Under the pieces are notes generated by a model. That model was not told where the DNA came from and searched no databases. It saw nothing but the letters and a program-made list of their open reading frames with translations. This document shows, one piece after another, positions 14,201 through 25,628 of a DNA stretch of 64,000 nt. The DNA lies in assembly GCA_963930655.1 (NCBI GenBank), contig OZ005602.1, positions 26,239,840 to 26,303,839 of the forward strand, read 5' to 3'. The position numbers and the translations under genes were made by a program. This DNA is from Myrica gale (taxonomy: Eukaryota > Streptophyta > Magnoliopsida > Fagales > Myricaceae). The stretch's first letter is position 1. Every line of letters begins with the position of its first letter.

Positions 14201-15903
14201 GAACGATGTACACAAAGGCCGACTGATAAGCTTCCAATTGGAAGTACAACAGAGCCCAGGCGGTATTTGAGTTCTTCAGTGCACTCCATCCAGCGTTCGA
14301 ACAATTTTTCTTCATTCAAAGCAGCACCCCTAGTATCGAGAAAGGAGATTTGATTTAGAAGAAATCAAGAGTTGCAAGTAGTTTCAAGATTAGAGTTGAG
14401 TACTTAAAATTAAGGAGTAGCACGAAGCGCACCCCATTTGATTACAAACAAGGTTTGCAAGCTGATCAATCACATCCTTTATTGTCACATCGTTTTTGGT
14501 GATCCAGCTATTGGAAAGAACGAATAACCTATTTTGCAGTTTCTTCAAACCAGGATCTCTAGATTTATCAATTGAAACCACTTTGATGGTCAAGTCAGCA
14601 CGAGGGTCAACAGCCATCAATGATCCTAATGACGGGACACAGCCACTATCTTGCACATCAGTACTTAGAGTCCACGCATATGGATCCATCCCATGGATTA
14701 AGTAAAACCCATCCAGAATTTTGTCATAGTAAGACAAACAGCCATTCACCTGGTAAACACTTGAAAATCAGAGCTCAACAAAATATATGGAGCATACAAG
14801 TGAAATCAACTCATGATGTCTGCGTTAAAGAAGAATTCCAATTTACCCTTATAAGTGCCTTCCATGTTTTAATTCAATAAACCTCCCTACACTTTGGACC
14901 CAATTACACCTGCCATATTTTCTTTCCAAACCAACTGAGCTTGTGCAACGGAAATTCAGATGCATGGTTAAAAAAATCAAGTAATGACACCTCTTCATGC
15001 AGTTTGCATCCTGGACGTACAAAATCTTTTCTTTTTGGAATGTTAATACAGATGACTAAAAGAACAAACACCTATATATTAGTCCTTGAAAAGTACGTTG
15101 AGTTTCAATTTGATCGATAAAAGTTACAAACTCGAAATTACGCTCTGAAATTATTTAAAAGGACAAAGGTAGGTTATTTCGTCAGTCGCCGGGGGGGGGA
15201 AAGAAAAGAAAAAAAGGAAAAAGTCATTTCGTCCGTCCCAAGTAACATTACGAAATGGAATATCTCCATTCGAACATTGAGCAATAGGAATGACAATAAA
15301 AAAACGACATGCTCTGAAAGGAATATCTCCATTCGAACATTGAGCAATAGGAATGACAATAAAAAAACGACATGCTCTGAAACCATATCTGGGAATTTTC
15401 TAAACCAAGCAGGGAATATGAACCCAATATTTGGGAAAAAAAGACAAAAAAGATCTTACAATTCTTTTTTTTTTCGAGCAACCACACGGTTAAAATTATT
15501 GTACCATGTTAATGAATACAAGTAAACTCCGGTGAACTGAGATAGAACCAACGAAATTGAGACTAACAAAATAATATTAAACTAAAAAGACAGTTTTCGA
15601 CAGAACTCGCCAACGGAAAACGAAACGATAACAGAGCAGGGAATGGCATACCCAGAATCGATGAGACACGGCCTCTGCAGAACCAGAAGGCGACGGGGTT
15701 CCCCGATCACAGGTCTTGAACTCCAAGAAGTTGGGATCATCGGCACGAGCAGCCTGGGCCGAGATACGAAGCGCCAGAGCCAGCTGGAGCTGGTAACTCT
15801 CAGCGGTCTTCTGCGCCCAGCTCGTGAACGACGCCGTCTCCTTGTAGCGACCTAACGCGTCCAAATCCGTCAAGGTATTCTCGTCCTTCCGATCACCGTT
15901 CAT
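8273..15903 (-). CDS. CTR1-like: CTR1-like Raf-type MAPKKK serine/threonine kinase
   Basis: Fifteen exons with GT-AG borders, highest coordinate first: 15652-15903, 14433-14749, 14188-14329, 13793-13896, 12962-13167, 12397-12600, 12230-12270, 11036-11104, 10774-10874, 10572-10656, 10330-10428, 9358-9426, 9106-9237, 8578-8672, 8273-8402. They join without a frame break into 681 aa. The N-terminal half is the EDR1/CTR1 regulatory domain ([33 protein letters not shown]). The C-terminal kinase domain has a Gly loop (IGTGSFGTV, from about residue 406), Lys427 in VAVK, HRD with Asp525, DFG with Asp543 and GTPAWMAPE; CTR1 has GTPEWMAPE here. In Arabidopsis, CTR1 represses ethylene signalling with the ER receptors. 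This protein is about 140 residues shorter than CTR1 at the N-terminus, so it may be a paralogue with another role. It looks fully functional. Confidence 0.93.
13466..13483. repeat. Poly-G run in a kinase intron
   Basis: Eighteen G in the intron between exons 13167 and 13793. The length is likely unreliable. It does not touch coding sequence. Confidence 0.8.
15257..15382. repeat. Perfect 63-bp tandem duplication in kinase intron 1
   Basis: The 63-base unit beginning GGAATATCTCCATTCG and ending CATGCTCTGAAA occurs at 15257-15319 and again, identically, at 15320-15382. Identity suggests a very recent duplication or an assembly artefact. Confidence 0.92.
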
Positions 15904-17977
15904 CCTTTTTAAAAGTATTGAAAATCCTTCCGTTAGAGGAATTTCGGGCCTCAGTTATACGCCACTCTTCATGCACATTGATTTTCAGGTCCGAGAACGA
16001 CAGGGACAGGGGATGTTTGGTGGGGTCCATGTGGGGGAGTGTCTTTGGGACTTTAGGAGGGCGAGCAAGCGGATTGGTGGTTTGTGGAGCTTGTGGTCTC
16101 CAACGACCTGTACCACATACATGAATCTAGCTCCAAACATAGATTCAATGAATGTGATCTGTCGCGATTAAACACTCGACACGTAGGTTTTTCAATTTTT
16201 CTGAACTATATATATTATTCCTCCTCAAATTAAATAATTTAAAATTGACTTATGAACCGGCGTCGTTCTCAAAGAATAAATAGAATTCTTGTTGGTAAGT
16301 TGGTAACTTAAAACTTCGTTCTTAGCAAAAACAAATACAAGATTATAAGTCCAACATAGTACGTTTATAAAATGATCGGAAGACGTATAGCTAAAAGCAT
16401 ACCTAGCAATGCATCTTCGGCATAGATCATTACATACACAATCACTTGTTCGTATCTTCTAAAACACACACTTTTGGACTAGTTATTTCAGAAAACAAGC
16501 ATTGAGAGATGAATGATCGCTTTGGTTCGAGTTGGATGCAGGTATTTCAACTAGTTCCTGCACTTGCACTGTCTTCACCCAATCTTTTCCTTCTTTCTTT
16601 TAGGCTACTGGGTATTGGACCTCTATTTAAAGAGAGGCGACTGAAGTGGTACCGGAAACACCGAAAACTCATTCGCAACCAATCTTCAAGGCTGTTTCTA
16701 ATACTTACAAATGCACACTCACGCACACAAGCATGTACTTGTGTAGTTCCTGCACTCGCACTCCTCCCCAACCACTTCCTTCTCCTTCACATACACATAC
16801 CCACCTCATAGGCTCATAAGGGTATTTAACGCCAAACGTAGTTGCCCTTTTAGTAGGCCCTGCCAACAAATCTAAGAAGACTAAAGAAAGGATACTTGGT
16901 GTATCTTAAACTGTTAAATCATTTCATCGAAATGGCCCAAGGATATTTTCAAACATATATAGCGAGGAAGAATCATCAACATTGTGCAGTCCAACTTAGA
17001 CAATGCTATCAAAAGGCAGCATCAGTCCATGTTACACTATGCTACCAGAAGAGAGCAAAAGCCTTATCAAACAATTGTTTTATTTGAAAGAGAAGTGTAT
17101 AGTCCAAGGCAGACAATGGTATCAATAGGTAGAATGGGCGTGAACTTACTTCAGTATCTAGAGCAAGGAGCTAAGGTATATAGGACAAAGAAAAAGACTT
17201 CTCCCATGAGAGTAGGTTCAGAGGGTAACCCCGCATGGATTTTTTTCTGAATCAATTCACTTCAACTAAGCAATTGGCCCATGAACCAAAGAGCTAATTT
17301 GACAGAGGACACAATTTTGGAGAGATGTACTCAAAACAAACCAGGCCTAATTAAACGGAATCAAAAGTTCCTTTCCAGACGGGTAGGACCAAGTCCAAAG
17401 TGATGTACTCACAACCCAAAGTCCCAAACAAAAAAGACAAGCAAAACCAAGCCCTAACTACAGGCAGATGTACAGAGCAGTAACACCAAAGCCAATGCGA
17501 AATGCAGCAAAATAAAGGAAAATCCATATTACCTTCCCCATCAGATAAAAGTAACTACTCCCAGAGATCTCTAATAAAAGAAGAGAAAAATTTGCCGAAA
17601 GGAGGCCCATTCTGCCGCAAAAGTATTAACCAAGACCAAATCCCAAATCCCCCAAGCTGCGTTAGGAGATATAAGCTTCGACTTTTGCCGATATTCAACA
17701 TCAAGTTCCGACTCTAACCATTGAGTAACACATTTCCGCAACCACATCCGTTTGGAATACGAACTCAATTCCACCACATTTCTTTTATTTTGTCATGTAC
17801 AGAAAATTTCATGTCATCCCAAATCCATTTCAGTTTCCTTAAACCTATTTCCCAACATTCAAAACAGAGAATTATTGCCAACATCAACAAACAAACATAA
17901 GCATTTCATTAAGCAAGAAAACAAATTTCATCCGTCCAAAATCTAGCAGAAAACAGAGCTGATCCTTCATTACTTCT
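15904..17977. other. Intergenic between kinase and rps14
   Basis: No gene recognised. The right part should include the 3' UTR of the minus-strand rps14 gene, and the left part the promoter of the kinase. ORFs such as 16509-16811 and 16984-17250 are unsupported. Confidence 0.6.
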
Positions 17978-18289
17978 CTACCAAGAAGCTTTCTTGATGC
18001 CCGTGAGAGCACCTTTTGACGCCAGTTCACGGAAGACGATACGGGACATCCGGAAGAACTGGTACACTCCACGAGAGCGGCCAGTGAAGATGCACCGGTT
18101 TCTGAGGCGCGTGAAGGAACTGTTTCTGGGCAGCTTGGACAACTTGTACTGCTGGTGCTCCCGCACCTCGACTGGGAGATCGGGATCTCTCATGAAGGCC
18201 TTAAACAGCTTGCGCTTCAGCTCGAACTTGGCCGCCAGCTGACGGCGCTGGTTGTCGTGGATGTTGCGGTTCTCTTTTTGGACCTCCAT
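17978..18289 (-). CDS. RPS14: Ribosomal protein S14 (uS14), mitochondrial type, encoded in the nucleus
   Basis: Intronless 103-aa ORF, the usual length of plant mitochondrial rps14. Family hallmarks are [52 protein letters not shown] and the C-terminal GIKKASW. It is a small-subunit rRNA-binding protein of the mitochondrial ribosome. It diverges clearly from mitochondrial rps14 sequences I know, so it is not a recent mitochondrial DNA insertion; the intact frame implies selection after an older transfer. The reading frame has a TAA 13-15 bases before the ATG (18302-18304), so no contiguous presequence precedes it; import would need an internal signal or a spliced upstream exon. A weak AG acceptor context lies just before the ATG but lacks a pyrimidine tract. 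Confidence 0.88.
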   Translation of the reverse strand: MEVQKENRNIHDNQRRQLAAKFELKRKLFKAFMRDPDLPVEVREHQQYKLSKLPRNSSFTRLRNRCIFTGRSRGVYQFFRMSRIVFRELASKGALTGIKKASW

Positions 18290-18353
18290 TAACCTGGTTG
18301 GTTAATTACGAGGCACTGCAGAGAAGGGACGGCTTATAGCGATATGGAGAAGG

Positions 18354-18412
18354 AGCCCAAATCGGGTTGAACCCAGCCTGAACCCGAGTATTGATTTGTT
18401 CCGATCTGGGCT
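18354..18412. promoter_or_regulatory. TGGGCT motifs upstream of rps14
   Basis: AGCCCA at 18354-18359 and TGGGCT at 18407-18412 lie 65-125 bases upstream of the rps14 ATG. Site II motifs of this kind are common in plant ribosomal and mitochondrial protein gene promoters. Motif match only. Confidence 0.4.
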
Positions 18413-20614
18413 TGGTCTCGGGCAAAAATTGGACGGATTGTTAGTGGGTCTGCTATTTGTTCCCTTAAGACTCCATTTGTTTTTTTGTTCGAGTAACGAG
18501 GAGTAGGCCTGCAATGGGTTTAGAATATTACTTTTTATTTTGAAAAAAGTTTTAAACTGTTTGGATGCTACAAATATCCTTATTTTCCATAGAAGTGATC
18601 AAAAATTGGAGATTAAGTTACTGACTGAAAGGCTGAGTGTTTTTATGTGAGAGTTGCAAATATTCTTTCATAAAAAAAAGGAAGGTAAATATCTAATTAC
18701 CATCAAATTAAAGAGAAAAATTCCAGTTTGATTTGGTAGTCACTTTTAAGGTATATGGTGGGGGGAGGTTACCCTTTGAATACCCAAATTAGTCCAATGT
18801 CATATAAAGCATATCTACAACTGAACTTGGTACTTCTGGTTCTACCAAGAGCCAAAAATCTCTTGTCAAGCCAGGCTGCAAAGCAAATTTTTCCACAAAT
18901 TGACTTTGGTACCTCAAGTTTAACAAAAAAAAAAAGCATTTATAGAGATGATTATAGTGAGCCGAGCTTGACAAATCTCAAGGGCTAAGACATTTATCCT
19001 GTGAAGCAAAAATACATGAAGAAGAATATTACAAGCCCCTGTAAGAACAACACAAGCAGATAAAGTTGAACCATTACTAGCCAACTTTTCTGAACAGGGT
19101 TTCAACTCTCAGATGAACCCATATCACACTTTGATGCAGATATCTGGAATGGAAAGTTGGATATGCAAACTTTGATGTTTATGCCAGTAATGGAACTTGC
19201 TAATCTAGTTCCCACTAGTATTGCCAATGAGGACCCCCATCACCCTTCATCCTACTCGGAGTTTTAATTGGGTCAAACGTACTGGAAACACTTTGGGTAT
19301 GTTTGTTTACCGAAATTTTGGGGTATATTACTAAAATTTTAGGAATCTTTCGAATGTTAAAGTTTATTGGGGTTTGTGAAAAGTTTGAAGTGTATGTGTA
19401 AAAATTGAAAATTTTGAAGTATGTTTGTTTTGAAATTTTGGACCCCAAAATTTTGGGCAAACAAACATGTCCTTTAGCTCATAAGATTGCGCATTAGGAA
19501 TACATCTTTGCTTAAAAAAAAATCTGGGCCTCCGTACATTCATTTCCACCAAACCTGAGACCATTTTGAAGCCACAAAAATTGTTTGATACCTTACTGGT
19601 GTTTCAAATGTGAACATACCAAAGGCGAAAAAAAAGTGGCATGTAAATCTTCATGAAAACATTATTTTCAGAAAATATGCAGGAAATATTCCTGGTTCAG
19701 TATCATGATGATATGGAACATTAAATAGAACCACTTACAGAAAGACAACGATTATTCCTTGAGTGAAGACTTTTATAAGTGGGATAATGCTGAATTGTCC
19801 CTCAGGCACTCGATAAAATTATAACTTTTGAACAAAGTTGAATGAAAAAGGTTAAGGCACACCACTGCTGGGCTCTGCAAAGTCTCTACCCAAATTGTGG
19901 AATCAAGTTGGTGAGTAAGACACTGCTCCCAGACAGACTAACAATGGTTCACAACTTCACATCAGGTGTGGAGGATTCAAAATAGAGTGCAGGCTTCCAA
20001 GAAGAGGCTGGAACATATCTGAAGGTTAGGAGCAGCAGTGCGTGAAAAGGTTCAAATTAAAAACAGCAATGTAAATGGAACACAAATATAAAATGCATCA
20101 TTGCTTCAGACACCATAATTTTGTGACAGCTTGAACCCTCCGCCCCACAACATCAGACAAAGATACATAGAAATACTTGTATGGAGATTCCAATTATCCC
20201 TGACATGGTGCACATGATGCAGTTAACTGTATCTTAGCGCATATTCTGAGAAATTTGTTACCTGAAGAGAACTTCAGAAGATCGCCACTCTTTAAAATCC
20301 TTCAAATAGACAATCTGACTGTTTAGAGTGAGCATATTTTCTCCCTGTAAATCAGAGTTCTTAAATTTCAATTGTCATTTCTTGTTTCTTGGCCTTTATT
20401 GATTTAGATACTCATCATCATCCCACTGTGCCTACCAGGACTAGTTCGTGGCTTCCCAGTTTAGAGGGCAAACGTCTGATTGGTTTCAAATTCCCCAACG
20501 ACATTCATACCATGAAACAACTCTAAAGTATTGTGCCTGGTGTTTTTAGTTTCCCCGACCTGCACAAACCTAGCCGGTTTCCATTAGAGCACGAGTTTCC
20601 CCGACCTGACCAAA
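18413..20614. other. Intergenic with one MITE
   Basis: No gene recognised. It contains a Tourist-like MITE (19295-19472). The rest is AT-rich sequence with short unsupported ORFs, up to the target duplication of the copia element. Confidence 0.6.
19295..19472. mobile_element. Tourist-like MITE (178 bp)
   Basis: The left end is GGGTATGTTTGTTTACCG. The right end in reverse complement is GGACATGTTTGTTTGCCC, so terminal inverted repeats of roughly 17-30 bp are present, both continuing into AAATTTTGGGG-like sequence. TTT flanks both ends (19292-19294 and 19473-19475), fitting a 3-bp target duplication, although Tourist elements prefer TWA. It has no coding capacity. Confidence 0.6.
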
Positions 20615-20619
20615 GTATT

Positions 20620-20881
20620 TGTTGAAAATCATAGAGGAGAAAGAAAACAAGTTTATGAAGAAATTATTCTTCTGTTCGATGATTTATTCACAAAGGACTT
20701 GAGTCCTATTTATACAGGTACGTGAGGGAACAAAGACTTAATTACAAAATCAATTACAATATGTATACGCTCCTGTCCATATATGTGAGATTTGCTGACT
20801 TTTTATTTTAGGTAGAATTACGTGATATCAGCCCAGATCTCTTCCCTTGATGTTGGCCTAGGATTTCGGGATTCCTCAACA
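20620..20881 (-). repeat. Left LTR (3' LTR of the minus-strand copia element), 262 bp
   Basis: On the plus strand it starts TGTTGAAAATCATAGAGG and ends GGATTCCTCAACA. On the minus strand it therefore begins TGTTGAGGAATCCC and ends GATTTTCAACA, the canonical TG...CA. The stop codon of the polyprotein (20876-20878) lies inside its first bases. Confidence 0.95.
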
Positions 20882-23800
20882 CTCCCCCTCAAGTTGGAGT
20901 GGATGTTTTGTAACACCCAACTTGCTTAGTAAGTGATCAAATTGTGCAAGTCCAAGAGCTTTGGTGAAAAGGTCCGCAGGTTGCTGGCTTGTATGCATGT
21001 AGATTGTTTGAATGACACCAGCTTGAAGTTTTTCTCGAACCACATGACAATCTATCTCGATGTGCTTGGTTCGTTCATGAAATACCGGATTTGATGCTAT
21101 GTGTATGGCTGCCTTGTTATCACAGTATAGTCTGACTGGTTGAGGGTGTGTTACTTTAAGATCTGCAAGTAAGGATTTTAACCAAGTGATCTCACAACAT
21201 GTGGAAGTCATAGATCTATATTCTGCTTCAGCAGATGAGCGGGAAACAGTCGTTTGCTTCTTGGTCTTCCAGGAGATAGGTGATTTTCCAAGTAGGATGC
21301 AATACCTGGTGATGGATCTTCTAGTGTCCCTGCAGCGGGCCCAATCTGCATCACAGTATGCATGAAGCTGGAGCTCACTAGAAGCTGATAAGAAGATTCC
21401 TTGGCCTGGAGACTTCTTAATATATCGCAAGACTCTGTGTGCTGCATCCAAGTGTGGTATGCGTGGTTTGTCCATGAACTGGCTGAGCACGTGCACTGAA
21501 TAGGCCAAGTCTGGTCTTGTGATGGCCAGATAAATTAATCTTCCAACAAGTCGCCTGTATGATGAGGGGTCTGCAATGAGTTCGCCCTCATTCTCACTTA
21601 ATGCGATGTTTTGCTCCATGGGGAAGTTGCTAGGCTTAGATCCAAGGAAGCCAGTATCTTCCAATATCTCAAGTGCATACTTCCTCTGAGACAAGAATAT
21701 ACCTTTGCTTGAACGAGCCACTTCAATTCCCAAAAAATATTTGAGAATCCCTAGATCCTTGAGCTTGAAATGGTCACTGAGGAATTTCTTGATTGTACTG
21801 ATTTGTTCCAAGCTATTTCCTGCAACAATAATGTCATCCACATAGACTAAAATAGCAGTAAAGGTGTCCTTATGGGATCAGACGAATAAGGAGTAATCTG
21901 CCTTGGATTGTGTGTATCCTGCATCAATGAGGGTGGAGGAGAGCTTGGCATACCATTGTCTCGAGGCTTGTTTGAGGCCATAAAGAGACTTAACAAGCCT
22001 GCATACTCGAGTCTCCCCCTTTCGTCCGAATCCCGGAGGAAGTGTCATATAGACTTCTTCATCCAGATCTCCATAAAGGAAGGCATTGTTGACATCAAGC
22101 TGATGGAGATGCCAGTTATGAGCGTAAGCAAGAGCCAAAAGGGTGCGAACGGTGGTCATCTTGGCGACGGGAGCAAAAGTCTCGGTATAGTCAATGCCTT
22201 CTTGCTGACTGTAGCCTTTCGCAACTAGGCGAGCCTTGTATCGCTCGATAGATACATCAGGGTTGTGTTTGATCTTGTATACCCATTTGCATCCAATGGG
22301 ACGTTTACCAGGAGGAAGATGAGTAAGGATCCAGGTATGGTTGAGCTCGAGAGCATCAATCTCAGCACGCATAACGGCACGCCAATGCGGATCACTCATG
22401 GCCTGCAAGAAAGATTGTGGTTCTTTGGCAAGAGAGATGGTGGTGGTGAAGGCACGATGAGGGGAAGATAAGCGGGAATAAGATAGAAAATCAGTGAGGG
22501 AATAGGGAGTACCTGACGAACGAACCAGCGCAGATTCAGATGATTGAGCGGGCCGAGACGGTAGAGCCTGTTCCACATGAAAATTTTGCAAATACGTCGG
22601 TGGCTGAGTGGGTCGGTGAGAACGTCGGGGTGCTGGAGAATGAGGTGACAATGGTGATGGTGTGGGAGCTGGGTCATCTATGATATGGTCATTAGGGAAT
22701 ACAGGACAAGGTAGGACAGGTTCAGTAGGATCAGGAGTAGAAGAGGCAAAAGGAAAAACATCTTCATGAAAGATGACATCCCGAGAAACAAAGACTTTGT
22801 GCGTGGCAAGGTTATAGAGCCGGAATCCCTTTTGACCATATGGATAACCAATAAAAACACACTGAGTGGCTCGCGGGTCGAATTTGGAGGGGTTCTGGAA
22901 GTGAGTGGAAGCAAAGCATAGGCATCCAAACACTCTCAAATGACTGTAGGTGGGTTTGACACCATGCAATCTTTCATATGGAGAAGTACCACCCAAAACC
23001 GGAGAAGGAGTGCGGTTGATGAGATAAGTGGCAGTAAGGATAGCATCCCCCCAAAAATGTGTAGGCAGATGAGCTTGAAAGAGTAATGCACGGGCAACAT
23101 TGAGAAGATGGCGGTGTTTGCGCTCAACCACCCCATTTTGTTGAGGAGTGGAGACGCAGCTGGTTTGATGAATAATACTCTTGGGTGTATAGAAGGTGGG
23201 CATGTGGAACTCTGGGCCATTATCACTCCGTATGATTTTGATGGTGGTGGAAAATTGATTTTCAATGAGGTGGATGAAAGATTGCAATAGAGAACGAGTG
23301 TCAGATTTGTGGTGCATTAAGTAAACCCAAGTGCTACGAGTAAAATCATCTACTATGGTGAGGAAGTAGTGGGCACCAGTAGTAGAAGAGGTGCGATGGC
23401 CCCCCCAAATATCAACATGCAATAAGTCAAAAGGTTTAAGGGAAGAGATTGAACTAGCGGGAAAGGGAGCACGAGTTTGTTTAGCTAATGGGCAAATTAA
23501 ACATGGTTCCAAATTGGAACTACAAACTTCTGGAATTTTATTAGAAAGAAAATACAAGGCTTTATTTGATAAATGACCTAAACGTTGATACCAAATGTGG
23601 GAAGAGGATGTGGATGTGGCCACCTGAAAACAAGCATGTCTGGTGTTGGCAAAGTGGTAGAGGCCGTCCCGCTCAGTTCTCATCCCAATCATCTTCATCA
23701 AGCGTAGGTCCTGGATGAATCAAAAATCAGAAGAGAAAATAATAAGACAATGGTGGGTCTTGCACAATTTACGAACAAAAATAAGGTTGAAATGGAAGTT

Positions 23801-25027
23801 GGGGACACAAAGGACATTGTCTAAAGTGAGAGTAGAGGAGAAGCGAACGGATCCAATATGAGTGACAGTGGCATGTGAGCCATCTGGTAATTGGACCGTT
23901 CGACCATGAACTGGAAAAGAGTGGGTCAAAACAGTGGGTGTGCAAACCATATGATCGGTTGCGCCACTGTCAAGAATCCACAAAGGATCATTATTGGATG
24001 TACCTGCCAATGAAGATTCGATACTACCTACTTGGTGTGCCATGGGTTGAGAAGAGGCTGAGTTGTTCAAAATGGCCAAAAGTTGCTGGCACTGTTCAGG
24101 TGTGAAAGGAAGGCTGCTAGTGGAAGAGACTTGGTGGGCACTATGCTTGGAACCTGAACCAGGCTTAGAGTTGCGGGGGCTTGAAGGAAAACCATGGATA
24201 CGGTAGCAGCGGTCAACGGTATGGCCATCTTTGCCACAATGAGTGCACTTGAGGGATTTCTTGGATTGGCCGGGTCGACTATCTTTCCGTGGTGGATAAT
24301 GGGTAGCGGCCAAGGCAATGCCTTCAATGGCTGGTGGAGCTGAGACACTCCGATGACGCTCTTCTTGCAGGACCAGGGCATAAGCTCGGCTCACAGTCGG
24401 AAGTGGGTCCATCAACAAGATCTACCCACGTGTTGCAGCATAAGACTCGTTGAGCCCCATAAGAAAAGTCAAGACATTGTCAGATTCTCGCTGGGCCAGA
24501 CTCTCCTTCCGAGCACCACAAGTGCAGGTACCACATGTGCAAATGTGCGGAGGTTGGATTTCAGCTAACTCATCCTATAAGCTCTTCAATTTTACAAAGT
24601 ATCCTGTGACTGAGAGAGAACCTTGAACAAGATTACTGATATCTTGTTTGAGTTTGTAGAGGCGCGGGCCATTGACTTGAGAATATCGATCTTTTAAGTA
24701 GGTCCAAATAGCAAAAGCGGATTTGCAATAGATGACACTAGAAGATATTTCTTTAGAAATTGAATTGAGGAGCCAGGACATTACCATGACGTTGCATCGC
24801 TTCCATTGGCGGGCTTCTGAGGAAGTGGTAGATTTTGGTGGAGAAACGGTACCGTCGATGAAGCCAAGTTTGTTTTTAGCTTCAAGAGCGAGTAACATTG
24901 CTTGACTCCATGAGGCGTAATTGTCTTCAGTGAGTGGATGCGAGACAAGGACCAAACTAGGATGGTCTGAAGGATGGATGTATAAATGATGAGTAGGATC
25001 ATCAAATTTTTCTTCCTTGGCAGCCAT
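20876..25027 (-). pseudogene. copia gag-pol polyprotein, broken by four in-frame stops
   Basis: A single frame from the ATG at 25027 to the stop at 20876. In order: gag with the N-terminal copia-type domain (about 24.6-25.0 kb), a CCHC zinc knuckle (CTHCGKDGHTVDRC), aspartic protease (LDSGATDHM), integrase (HHCC region ending CLICPLAKQ; catalytic acidic residues near [14 protein letters not shown] and VVERKHRH), reverse transcriptase (YVDDIIVAG) and RNase H (YCDADWA, SAEAEYR). Four in-frame stops interrupt it: TAG 24575-24577, TAG 24422-24424, TGA 23720-23722 and TGA 21878-21880. No frameshift is needed anywhere. Each stop can arise by one C-to-T or G-to-A transition from the expected codon (for example Trp or Gln in gag). 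The copy is not autonomous without readthrough. Confidence 0.93.
20882..20909 (-). other. Polypurine tract and adjacent sequence, left copy
   Basis: On the minus strand the LTR is preceded by AAAACATCCACTCC and AACTTGAGGGGGAG, the latter being the plus-strand primer. The same 28 bases recur at 25601-25628 in the opposite orientation. Confidence 0.85.
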
Positions 25028-25069
25028 GAGAAAAATAACTGAACCTTTTTTTTTTTTTGTGAAAGGCGG

Positions 25070-25250
25070 TCCGGGTCGGATCTGGGCGCGGGTCGGATCT
25101 GGCGCGAGTGGAAGGCGGATCTGGGCGCGGGTCTGGGCGCGGATCTGAGCGCGGGTCGGCTGGTATGGGTTTGGGCGCTGACCAGAGGCGCGGGTCGGCT
25201 GGTGCGGATCTGGGCGCTGACTTGCGGGCCTGGGCTGCAATCTGTTGAGC
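25070..25250. repeat. GC-rich short tandem repeats in the copia leader
   Basis: Repeated GGATCTGGGCGCGGGTC-like units lie between the PBS and the gag ATG. They are translated in the gag frame as Pro/Arg/Gln-rich repeats upstream of the chosen start, which is one reason to start gag at 25027. Confidence 0.7.
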
Positions 25251-25582
25251 AGGAGATGCGGGCCTGGGCAGGAGATGGACTCTGGACGTGAATGTAAAGG
25301 AGGAAGCGGCCCGAAATGAAATTAGTAGCCCAGAAATTGTGCTATCTTCTTCAACCTTGGGACAAAATCTACGTGAACAGTGAGCATTCCAATTTTGCAA
25401 CGGAAGACCACTGAGACGTATAGAAGCTCTGAGAATATAATATCACTTCAACTATAAGAGTGAAGGACAAAAACAAAGATGCTCATTCAGCATGTAACAG
25501 TCACGCTGATGAGAGAAAAAATGGTGTCTCTGTTTCGTGACAGTCGAAACAGAGGACCAAAAGAAAACAAAATAGCTCTTAA

Positions 25583-25595
25583 GGCTCCGATACCA
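25583..25595 (-). other. Primer-binding site (initiator tRNA-Met type)
   Basis: The minus strand reads TGGTATCGGAGCC directly after the LTR terminus TTTTCAACA. This is the usual copia primer site complementary to the 3' end of initiator tRNA-Met. Confidence 0.88.
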
Positions 25596-25628
25596 TGTTG
25601 AAAACATCCACTCCAACTTGAGGGGGAG

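Noticed and set aside
17978..18289. Recent mitochondrial DNA insertion (NUMT) instead of a gene
   Set aside because: The protein diverges at many positions from mitochondrial rps14 and no other mitochondrial sequence surrounds it, while the frame is intact.
24575..25240. gag start at the upstream ATG 25240
   Set aside because: The first 71 residues would come from GC-rich tandem repeats in the leader; the ATG at 25027 (MAAKEEK) directly precedes the conserved gag domain.
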